Shown here: piece after piece, positions 49,475 to 58,856 of the stretch
Layout: each line of letters begins with the position of its first letter
Position numbering within the stretch: position 1 is the stretch's first letter
From: Amorphus orientalis
Lineage (GTDB): Bacteria > Pseudomonadota > Alphaproteobacteria > Rhizobiales > Amorphaceae
Direction: 5' to 3'
DNA: 64,000 nt
Assembly (NCBI RefSeq): GCF_030814015.1
Contig: NZ_JAUSUL010000001.1
Span: 1,206,001-1,270,000 of the forward strand
Notes under the pieces: model-generated
Told to the model about the DNA's origin: nothing
Databases searched by the model: none
The model's input: the letters and a program-made list of their open reading frames with translations, nothing else
Translations under genes and position numbers: made by a program

Positions 49475-49554
49475 AAACTGTGCGTCACAATGCCAACGTG
49501 GAGCTTGTGGGAAAACCATGTCGACCCGCGTCGGGGAGGACGAGCGGGCAATGA

Positions 49555-51897
<2,343 letters not shown>

Positions 51898-51959
51898 GGT
51901 CGCGATCGGGCAGGGCGGGGCCGCCGGGCGGTCCCGTCCCGTCGACTTTGATCAAAAGG

Positions 51960-51990
51960 AGGGCCGGCGTCTTCGGGCGCCGGCCCTTTT
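51960..51990 (+). terminator. intrinsic terminator after katG
   Basis: GGGCCGGCG (51961-51969) and CGCCGGCCC (51978-51986) form a perfect nine-base-pair stem with an eight-base loop, extended by an A-T pair, then TTTT. Confidence 0.88.
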
Positions 51991-52156
51991 CTGTTCGCCG
52001 GGCGTCCGGGGGTGTCAGGCGGCCAATCCGGACGGGCCCGCGTCAAGCCGCGCACCGCCGGCAGTGAGGCTGGCTGTCGCGGCAGGGGAGGCCCGGTGCC
52101 GAAAACCCGCCAGCCGACCGTGCACGGAATGCATGTCGAAAACCGCGTCGAACCGC

Positions 52157-52185
52157 TTGCATTCGGGCGCGCAACCGACTAGGTC
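52157..52185 (+). promoter_or_regulatory. possible tRNA-Arg promoter
   Basis: TTGCAT (52157-52162) and TAGGTC (52180-52185) with a 17-base spacer, about 75 bases before the tRNA. The -10 match is weak. Confidence 0.3.
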
Positions 52186-52260
52186 TGCCGCTCCGGCGGA
52201 CGTCCTGATCCGCCGCGGTCGTCACCGGCAGAGACCTGAGGGTCGCCGGATGACGGATAG

Positions 52261-52337
52261 GCGCCGGTAGCTCAGCTGGATAGAGCACCAGACTACGAAT
52301 CTGGGGGTCGGGGGTTCGAATCCTCCCCGGCGCGCCA
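52261..52337 (+). tRNA. tRNA-Arg (anticodon ACG)
   Basis: 77 bases including an encoded CCA. Acceptor GCGCCGG pairs with CCGGCGC; D arm GCTC...GAGC; anticodon arm CCAGA-CTACGAA-TCTGG with anticodon ACG; five-base variable loop; T arm GGGGG-TTCGAAT-CCTCC with one G-T pair. The A at the wobble position is expected to be edited to inosine by TadA, so it reads CGU, CGC and CGA. All standard positions fit. Confidence 0.97.
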
Positions 52338-52361
52338 TCTCCCTCTTTCCTGTACTAAGAT

Positions 52362-52396
52362 CCCCTATCACCTTGAACGGCAAGGTGGTTTCGGGG
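52362..52396 (+). terminator. hairpin after tRNA-Arg
   Basis: CACCTTG (52369-52375) and CAAGGTG (52381-52387) form a seven-base-pair stem with an AACGG loop, enclosed by CCCC (52362-52365) and GGGG (52393-52396). It begins 25 bases after the tRNA and could stop or process the transcript. There is no T run, so the role is uncertain. Confidence 0.35.
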
Positions 52397-52580
52397 TTCG
52401 AAAATCCGGTTTCCCGGTCCGCCCCGCTTCTTCTTCCGATGGTCCAGCCGCCGGCATGGCTCGTCGGCGTCTGCTCTCCCATTTGGGAGATCCCTGGCGG
52501 TTCCGGACGCGGCTCACTGCCGACCGACCGGCGCGGTTCGCGCGACGGTTCGGCGTCACGAGCCCGGGAGCCTCACGGCC

Positions 52581-53735
52581 ATGTCTGCAAGAGACCGCAG
52601 TCGTCGCATCAAGTCCACGGTGTTCGGCATCGCTCTGGTCGCCGTTGGCGCGGGGCTTCTCCATTGGAACGAACGGCGCGTCGCCGACAGCTGGCAGACC
52701 CTGACGGCGGGTGAAGCCGCGGTCGTGCCCGTTTCCCACGGGCATATCGATCCGGCCAACGAGGGTCGGCTGGTCCACGTGTCCGGGCCGGTCAGGACAC
52801 GCGCGACGCCGACGGATCCAGACTATGGCATGTCGGCACCCGGCGCGCTTCGCCTCGAACGTGTCGCCGAAATGTTCCAGTGGGTCGAGCACAAGCGCAT
52901 CATTCAGAACGCCACGGAAACGGCCGCGCGCAACAAGCGCACCACCTACAGCTACGAGCGGGAATGGGTCGACCGACCGGTCATTTCCCGACGGTTTCGT
53001 CGCGAGGAGGGGCACGAAAACCCGCCGATGCCTCTGAAGGGGCGCACGTTCAACCTCGATCGCGCCGAGATCGGTGCCTTTCGCGTTCCGGGTTCGCAAC
53101 TCGCTGCGGTGGCAACACCCGAACCGATTCCCATTCCGGCCCGGAAGGTCGATGAGATCGCGTCAACCGCCGGCGTGGAGGGCGACGTGCATCTTGTCGA
53201 CGGCCGGTTGGTCTTCGGAACCGATCCCGACGATCCGCAGATCGGCGACATTCGGTTGTCCTTCACACAGCGTTATCTGGGCGAGGCGACGGCCGTTGGC
53301 CTCCAGCGCGGCGACCTGGTGTGGCCCTACGAAACCGAGGGGAACGGCCGGATCTATCTCCTGCGGCCGGGCCGGGTGCCGGTCGAGGACATCTTCGACC
53401 ATGCGCGCAGCGCGAACCTGAAGGAAGAATGGACGCTGCGTGTCGTTGGCCTTGCGCTCATGTTCGGCGGTCTGATCGCCCTGATCCGGCGCTTTTCGGC
53501 GGGCGGCGGGCCGGTCTTCGCCCGTTTCGGAGGCGTCCGAGGATCGGTCGCACTCGCGCTCGGCCTTTCGATCTTCATCGGCGCCGTGGCTGCAGGCAGC
53601 GGCTGGTATGCGGTTCTTCCGGGCTTCGCGATCACGGTTCTTTCCGGCGGCGCCGCGCTGGCGCTCGTTGTCTGGGGTGCAGGGTGGTGGCAGGGCTCCC
53701 GGCCCGGCCGGGCGTCTGCGTCCGAGATCACGTGA
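52581..53735 (+). CDS. TMEM43 (LUMA) family membrane protein
   Basis: 384 residues. One N-terminal membrane segment (about 12-29, VFGIALVAVGAGLLHWNE), a large extracytoplasmic domain (about 40-290) and three C-terminal segments (about 294-312, 324-345, 350-370). This plan, the WNERRVADSWQTLTAGEAAV opening, the LVHVSGPV strand and ERVAEMFQWVEHK match the TMEM43 / DUF1625 family, known in animals for the nuclear-envelope protein LUMA. Bacterial members have no established role. It stands 243 bases after tRNA-Arg and 85 bases before the secreted operon in the same direction. Confidence 0.8.
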   Translation: MSARDRSRRIKSTVFGIALVAVGAGLLHWNERRVADSWQTLTAGEAAVVPVSHGHIDPANEGRLVHVSGPVRTRATPTDPDYGMSAPGALRLERVAEMFQWVEHKRIIQNATETAARNKRTTYSYEREWVDRPVISRRFRREEGHENPPMPLKGRTFNLDRAEIGAFRVPGSQLAAVATPEPIPIPARKVDEIASTAGVEGDVHLVDGRLVFGTDPDDPQIGDIRLSFTQRYLGEATAVGLQRGDLVWPYETEGNGRIYLLRPGRVPVEDIFDHARSANLKEEWTLRVVGLALMFGGLIALIRRFSAGGGPVFARFGGVRGSVALALGLSIFIGAVAAGSGWYAVLPGFAITVLSGGAALALVVWGAGWWQGSRPGRASASEIT

Positions 53736-53820
53736 CCTCATCTCCCCCATATGAGGGATGCCCGTGTGCGACGCAGCCGCTAGCCCGATGATGCGACTGC
53801 GGAGATCGAAGGAGAGGCGG

Positions 53821-55113
53821 ATGGGCGCGCGGGCGATGTCGGTTGGGCTGGTGATTGCGGCGATCCTGTGCGTCGCGCCGGCGGCAGGGCAGGTCTCCGG
53901 GGGCGATCCGAATGCCGCCCTTGCAGTCGTGGACGAAGCGTTTGCCGCGCGCCGGGCAGGAAACGGGCCGGACGACGTTCCCGATCGGCTGCTGGCCGCC
54001 TCCGTGCGCCAGGCCATCGAGCAGCTTTCCGGGCGCTTCGATCCCTTTGTCGGCGCGCGACGCGGGTCGATCGATCGGTTCCAGGTCCGGCTCGCTCCGG
54101 ATCAATCGGGGTCGGGCGAGGGCGTGCGGGTGCAGGTCGCCGTGAAATCCGGAGACGACGTTCGGCTGCTGGACCTGCTGGTGGGGCCGCCGGATGACGG
54201 CCAAGCGCCGCAGATCGCGCGGATCGCCGGGAAGGGCTGGCAGGTGGGCGAAGGTGCGGGCACCGCAGCTTCGGCATCCCCACCGGAACCGACAGGGGCG
54301 GACGGCCTGAGCGAGGCGGAGAAGGCGCGCCTGGCCGCGGAGGATGACGGCGCCGCGCCCGGCCCGTCCGAAGACATGCTCGCGCTGCCGTTCCTGGACG
54401 AGTTCGACGGGCCCGACCTGCAGCCTCACTGGACCGTCCTCAACGCCGACCGCGATCGCTTCGTCGCCGATGACGGCGAGATCTACGTGATCGCCTCCGG
54501 CGGCACGGCCGCCATCGACAACCCCGACACCGCAAACATCTTCCAGCTCGGCCCGCCGCTTCCCGACGTCGACTTCGACATGACCGTCGACGCCAGGCTC
54601 GAGGCCAAGACCGGCTACGAGGGCGTCTGGCTCGGGCTTCGAACCGACGCGAGCGACTATCTGATGGCCGGCGTTTCGACCTTCACCAAGGGATGCGGAA
54701 CGGCCCTTTATCTCGAGATCCGCAACCTGCGGGCACCCGGCCCGGAGGCCGAGCCGATGGCGACGGGATTCTCGGAGAACCTTTTCGACGGCGCCGTCGC
54801 CGACAATATCTGTGGCGGCGGCCGCGACTACGGCGACGCAATTCTCGCCGCGCTGGAGACGTCCGGCTTCACCCTGACCTTGTCGCGGCGGGGATTCCGC
54901 TACACCGCATCGCTGACGCTGGATCTGCCGGACGCGGACGGAGAACCGGGCGGACCGCGGACCATCACGACGCCGGCGGTGTCCCGCCCGGCCCTGTTCG
55001 GTCGGCCCGCCGTCCTGCTCGGCCAATCGTCGCGGGCGCGCGGAGGCCAGTCCGCCGCCCTTTTCGACAAGATCTCGATCGAGGCGGCCGTTCCCCGGCC
55101 GACGGGCAACTGA
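53821..55113 (+). CDS. secreted protein with beta-sandwich (LamG-like) C-terminal domain, operon gene 1
   Basis: 430 residues. Signal peptide (about 1-25, ending APAAG). Residues about 28-140 form an alpha+beta domain similar in layout to the DUF3828 (NTF2-like) domain of the next gene. After an acidic Pro/Ala/Glu linker (about 143-183), residues about 187-425 form a beta-rich domain beginning FLDEFDGPDLQPHWTVLN and containing TKGCG, FSENLFDG and DNICGGG. The same signatures recur in the C-terminal 230 residues of the next protein, so the two are paralogous there. The fold looks like a concanavalin/LamG-type sandwich, inferred from strand pattern only. AAGGAGAGG precedes ATG 53821. The function is unknown. 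Confidence 0.7.
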   Translation: MGARAMSVGLVIAAILCVAPAAGQVSGGDPNAALAVVDEAFAARRAGNGPDDVPDRLLAASVRQAIEQLSGRFDPFVGARRGSIDRFQVRLAPDQSGSGEGVRVQVAVKSGDDVRLLDLLVGPPDDGQAPQIARIAGKGWQVGEGAGTAASASPPEPTGADGLSEAEKARLAAEDDGAAPGPSEDMLALPFLDEFDGPDLQPHWTVLNADRDRFVADDGEIYVIASGGTAAIDNPDTANIFQLGPPLPDVDFDMTVDARLEAKTGYEGVWLGLRTDASDYLMAGVSTFTKGCGTALYLEIRNLRAPGPEAEPMATGFSENLFDGAVADNICGGGRDYGDAILAALETSGFTLTLSRRGFRYTASLTLDLPDADGEPGGPRTITTPAVSRPALFGRPAVLLGQSSRARGGQSAALFDKISIEAAVPRPTGN

Positions 55114-55141
55114 TCTCCAGCCTCGCAAGGGAGGTTCGACC

Positions 55142-57130
55142 ATGACCGGAACACCGATCCGCTTCCGCCGATTGGGCTTCGCCGCCCGTCTCGCCTGTGC
55201 CATGGCGCTCGCGACGCTGATGACCTTCACATCGGGCGCGGCCAGGGCCCAGAGCCCGGACGTGGGCGAGGCGGCGGCGCTGGTGCGCTCCTTCCTCGCC
55301 GAGCACGGCCGGCGGTTCGACGCGGGCCAGACGCCGCTCCTGAACGATGCCGCCGCGGCCCGCCCCTATGTCGTCGACGGGCTCGCCCACGACGGGCTGC
55401 AGGGCGCGCTCCAGTTCGACCCCGTCTACAATGGCCAGGATGCGGACGTGTCCGGGATCGAGGTCCGTCCCGATCCGGAGATGCCGCTGCTTCAGGGCGC
55501 CGCCCAGATCCAAGTGAAGCTGGTCAATTTCGGACGCCCGATGACGTTCGTCTACACGCTGGTGCAGGTGCCGCCGTCCGGGCGCTGGCAGATCAGCGAC
55601 ATCTACTCCGAGGACGACGGCTGGTCGCTGCTGGACCTGGTCCAGGATGCCGGCTTCAGCGTTCGCTCGTCCGGCCCCGACGTGACGTTTGATGCGTCGG
55701 GCGGCGGGACGCCCGCCGATACCGCCGTTGGTCCGGGCGACCCCGATGCCGACGTCGGCATGGAGATGGGGGACCTGCCGGGGGACGGGACCGTTTCCGG
55801 CGGGAGCGATCTGGTCTTCATTCTCGACGGGTCCGGGTCGATGTGGGGGCAGATCGACGGGGTGGCGAAGATCACCACCGCGAAGCGGGCGCTTTCGGGC
55901 CTTCTGGGCGATCTCGCCCCCGGGACCAATGTCGGGCTGATGGCCTATGGGCACCGGCGCGAGGGCGACTGCGGCGACACCGAGCTGATCTATCCGGTCA
56001 CCCACATGGATCCGGCCCAGTTCAGCCCGGCCATCGAGGCGATCACGCCGCGCGGCAAGACGCCGATCGCCGCGTCGCTGGTGGCGGCACGGCGGGCGTT
56101 TTCGGGGGCGGACCGCCCGGCGAACGTCCTGCTCATCTCCGACGGGATCGAGACCTGCGGCGGCGACCCGTGCGCGGCCGCGGCCGAACTCGCCGCCCAC
56201 GGGATCGACACCCGCGTCCATGTGGTCGGCTTCGATCTGACCGCCGACGAACAGGCCGCGCTCCAGTGCATCGCGGAGAAGGGGAACGGCAACTACTACG
56301 CCGCCGCCAACGCCGACGAGTTCCTGGATGCGGTGAACCAGGCGGTGCGCGTCGCCGAAACCGAGCGGCCGGAGCCGGCACCGGAACCGGTGCCAGCGCC
56401 AGCAGGTCCGGAAACCGTGTTCGAGGAGACGTTCGACGGACCCGACATCGATCCGGCCTGGCAGGTGCTGAACCCGGCCGAAAACCTCGCGACCCTCGAC
56501 GGGAACGGCGCGCTGTTCGTGGCGGCCATCGGCGGCGACACCACCGACAGGAGCCCGGAGGCGCTCAACCGGTTCGTGCTGGACGAACCTCTTCCGGACG
56601 GCGATTTCGACCTCGTCCTGGCGTTCCGGACCGATGCCCAGAGCGGCAACGAGAGTGTCTGGCTCTCCCTGTTCGAAGACGCGCACAACCAGGTCGGCGC
56701 GTCCGCCTGGATCTACACCAAGGGCTGCGGCGCCTATCTCGGCCTGACCCTGACGCGTCTGTCGGGCCCGCTCGACGGCAAGCCCGAGACAACCGGTTTC
56801 GACATCAATCTTTTCGACGGGCCGATGGTCGACAACATCTGCAACGCCGGCCCGCGCGCCTACGCCGATGCGGTGCTGGCCGCGCTTTCCGACACCGGGG
56901 CGGAGCTGCGCCTGAAGCGGCGCGGACGGGACCTCACCGCCGCCCTGCGGATGGAACTACCAGCCGCGGAAGGCCGCGCCGCGGAACCGTTCGAGATCGA
57001 GAGCGAGCCCGTCACGATCCTGCGCATCGGCGGCAAGCCCAGCTTCCTGATGGGCCAGTTCGGCAAGGCGGGCGCCGGCGAGAGCCTCTTCGAAGTCGAG
57101 CGGTTCGCAATCGAGAAGCCGGTCGGATGA
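55142..57130 (+). CDS. secreted VWA-domain protein with DUF3828-like and beta-sandwich domains, operon gene 2
   Basis: 662 residues. Signal peptide (about 1-36, ending ARAQ). Residues about 38-170 match DUF3828 (VGEAAALVRSFLAEHGRRFD, GRWQISDIYSEDDGWSLLD). Residues about 222-400 are a von Willebrand A domain with an intact MIDAS: DGSGSMWG, the downstream Thr in GKTPIAAS, and SDGIETCGGDPC. The last 230 residues (about 430-655) repeat the domain of gene 1: ETFDGPDIDPAWQVLN, YTKGCG, NLFDG and VDNICNAG. VWA domains bind protein ligands through a metal ion, so this may be the adhesive core of an extracytoplasmic complex. Its stop overlaps gene 3's start (ATGA). Confidence 0.78.
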   Translation: MTGTPIRFRRLGFAARLACAMALATLMTFTSGAARAQSPDVGEAAALVRSFLAEHGRRFDAGQTPLLNDAAAARPYVVDGLAHDGLQGALQFDPVYNGQDADVSGIEVRPDPEMPLLQGAAQIQVKLVNFGRPMTFVYTLVQVPPSGRWQISDIYSEDDGWSLLDLVQDAGFSVRSSGPDVTFDASGGGTPADTAVGPGDPDADVGMEMGDLPGDGTVSGGSDLVFILDGSGSMWGQIDGVAKITTAKRALSGLLGDLAPGTNVGLMAYGHRREGDCGDTELIYPVTHMDPAQFSPAIEAITPRGKTPIAASLVAARRAFSGADRPANVLLISDGIETCGGDPCAAAAELAAHGIDTRVHVVGFDLTADEQAALQCIAEKGNGNYYAAANADEFLDAVNQAVRVAETERPEPAPEPVPAPAGPETVFEETFDGPDIDPAWQVLNPAENLATLDGNGALFVAAIGGDTTDRSPEALNRFVLDEPLPDGDFDLVLAFRTDAQSGNESVWLSLFEDAHNQVGASAWIYTKGCGAYLGLTLTRLSGPLDGKPETTGFDINLFDGPMVDNICNAGPRAYADAVLAALSDTGAELRLKRRGRDLTAALRMELPAAEGRAAEPFEIESEPVTILRIGGKPSFLMGQFGKAGAGESLFEVERFAIEKPVG

Positions 57131-58755
57131 CCCGGCACCCCGCCCCGTGGTTCGCCGCCCTCGTCTTCGCCGGGCTGATCGGGCCCGCGCTGCCGGCGGG
57201 CGCCCAGGACGGTGCCATCGAGCGCCGCCTCTACGAGTGCCGCGTGCTGAACGCCCCGTGCCCCAATGATGAGGTCCAGCGGCTGTTTCGGGAGTGCCGG
57301 CTGGACATGAGCTGCAATGCGGCGGCCGCGACGCTTTACCGGGTGCTTCAGGCGGAACGGGACGGCCGGACCGGTCACGATGCGACCATGTCGGACGGGC
57401 CGGACGGCCTCGACCTCTTCGCCCAGGGCGGGGACGCCGATGGGCCCATCGACCTGTTCGAGGAGACGGATCCGGTCGAGCGTTTTGCCGACGAGGGGGA
57501 GGCGGGGGCCCCGATCGATCTGTCCCGGGAGTCCGGCGGGAACCAGCCGGTCGATCTCTTCGACGAGGCAGGAGCGGACCCGGTCGACCGGTTCCCCGAT
57601 CGAGGCGACGCAGGCGAGCCCATCGACCTGTTCAAGGACGGCGCGGCCGATACGGCGGGTGATACGGCTGCCGACGGGGACGGGGGCTTTTCCCATCCCG
57701 ATCCCGAGGTCGAGCAGGCGATCCTGCGCTGCGCGGCCGGATTCGGTTGCGACGGGTCGAGCCTGACCGAAAGCGATGCCCAGGTTCTCACGGACATGAC
57801 CCGCGACACGGCGGGAGACGCCTATGCGGAAAGATATCCGGACGCCTATCTCGACGACGCCTTCGGTGAAGGTGGCGAGGGTGCGGACGCGGGCGCTCGC
57901 GAGCCCATCGACCTGTTTAACGAGACGGATCCGGTCGAACGCTTCCCGGATGAAGGCGAGGCGGGCGCTCCGATCGATCTCTCCCGGGAAACCGGCGGGA
58001 ACGAGCCGGTCGATCTCTTCGACGAGGCAGGAACCGACCCGGTCGACCGGTTTCCCGATCGAGGCGACACGGGCGACCCCATCGATCTTTTCAAAGACGC
58101 GAACCCGACGGAGCCGGCCGACGTGGTCGCGGATCCCGGCGACCCGTCTGCTTCGGACGCCGCAGTCGAGCAGCAGCTGTTGCGCTGCGCCGCCGGCTTC
58201 GGTTGCAACGGGTCGAGCCTGACCGAAGGCGACGCCCAGGTCCTCACGGACATGACCCGCGAGCAGGCCGGCGACGCCTACGCGGAAAGATATCCGGACG
58301 CCTATCTCGACGACGCGTTTGGCGACGGGGGCGAGCAAGCCGAAGCGGGCCGTGGCGAACCCGTCGATCTGTTCAAGGGCGAGGCGGGCGAACGGGAGCC
58401 CGAGACGGCCCGCCGGCCGGCGGACGAGACCGCGCCGGCGGAGGCCGGTTCGCCCGAAGGCGGCTTGCCGGACTTCGCTGCCATGGAGGGGTTTGCAACG
58501 AGCCCGTGTTCCGGAACCGCATTCGAATGGCCCGACTTCATGCACATGGCCGGTCACAAGGTGGCGACGTGCCAGCAGGCCGCGAACGGCCGGTATGGTG
58601 GATGCGGCCAGCCGGCGGCCAACCTGTTCTGCCTCACCAACGGCTATCACCGGGCCGCGTGCTTCGGCGTCGGAACCGCCGCCCGGGCGCTGAACGCAGG
58701 CGTCTACTGCACCGGCGGTGCCTGCTCCGCGTTCAGCTTCATCGTCTGCGAGTGA
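57127..58755 (+). CDS. secreted repeat protein with Cys-rich C-terminus, operon gene 3
   Basis: 542 residues. Signal peptide (about 1-26, ending PAGAQ). An N-terminal segment has two Cys pairs (YECRVLNAPC and FRECRLDMSC). The middle is two tandem copies of a 153-residue unit (107-259 and 260-412): an acidic part with PIDLF, DPVERF and DPVDRFPDRGD motifs, then a helical part with LRCAAGFGC and AYAERYPDAYLDDAFG. A third copy is cut short after PVDLFKG. The last 85 residues hold eight cysteines (EWPDFMHMAGHKVATCQQ, then GGCGQPAANLFC). No family is recognised. ATG 57127 overlaps the previous stop. Confidence 0.75.
   Translation: MTRHPAPWFAALVFAGLIGPALPAGAQDGAIERRLYECRVLNAPCPNDEVQRLFRECRLDMSCNAAAATLYRVLQAERDGRTGHDATMSDGPDGLDLFAQGGDADGPIDLFEETDPVERFADEGEAGAPIDLSRESGGNQPVDLFDEAGADPVDRFPDRGDAGEPIDLFKDGAADTAGDTAADGDGGFSHPDPEVEQAILRCAAGFGCDGSSLTESDAQVLTDMTRDTAGDAYAERYPDAYLDDAFGEGGEGADAGAREPIDLFNETDPVERFPDEGEAGAPIDLSRETGGNEPVDLFDEAGTDPVDRFPDRGDTGDPIDLFKDANPTEPADVVADPGDPSASDAAVEQQLLRCAAGFGCNGSSLTEGDAQVLTDMTREQAGDAYAERYPDAYLDDAFGDGGEQAEAGRGEPVDLFKGEAGEREPETARRPADETAPAEAGSPEGGLPDFAAMEGFATSPCSGTAFEWPDFMHMAGHKVATCQQAANGRYGGCGQPAANLFCLTNGYHRAACFGVGTAARALNAGVYCTGGACSAFSFIVCE
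57445..58362 (+). repeat. tandem 459-bp repeat inside operon gene 3
   Basis: Copy 1 spans 57445-57903 and copy 2 spans 57904-58362, in frame and 153 codons each; GAGACGGATCCGGTCGA occurs at 57463 and again at 57922. A third copy begins near 58360 (CCCGTCGATCTGTTC) and stops after a few codons. Long stretches are almost identical at the DNA level, implying recent duplication or gene conversion. Confidence 0.88.
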
Positions 58756-58796
58756 CGCGCAGGGGCGGGCCGGCCGTCGTCCGCCGAGCGGATCCA

Positions 58797-58856
58797 ACCA
58801 ATTGTCCTGACGCGTTTCCGGACGGCCAACCGGTTTCCACCTGGCCTGGAAACGCT
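58797..58856. repeat. palindromic element between gene 3 and the LuxR-type gene
   Basis: GCGTTTCC (58812-58819) and GGAAACGC (58848-58855) form inverted arms around CCAACCGG and GTTTCCACCTGG. The latter 12-mer is the reverse complement of 10015-10026 in the structured element before the heparinase-like gene. It sits between two convergent 3' ends and may act as a terminator or extragenic palindrome. Confidence 0.6.

Larger units (their letters stand above)
51898..52260. other. 363-base gap between katG and tRNA-Arg
   Basis: Holds the katG terminator (51960-51990) and, near its end, a possible tRNA promoter (52157-52185). I see no gene in the rest. Confidence 0.6.

Noticed and set aside
52261-58755. 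Genomic island integrated at tRNA-Arg carrying the secreted operon
   Set aside because: No integrase gene, no downstream direct repeat of the tRNA 3' end that I could see, and base composition like the rest of the window.
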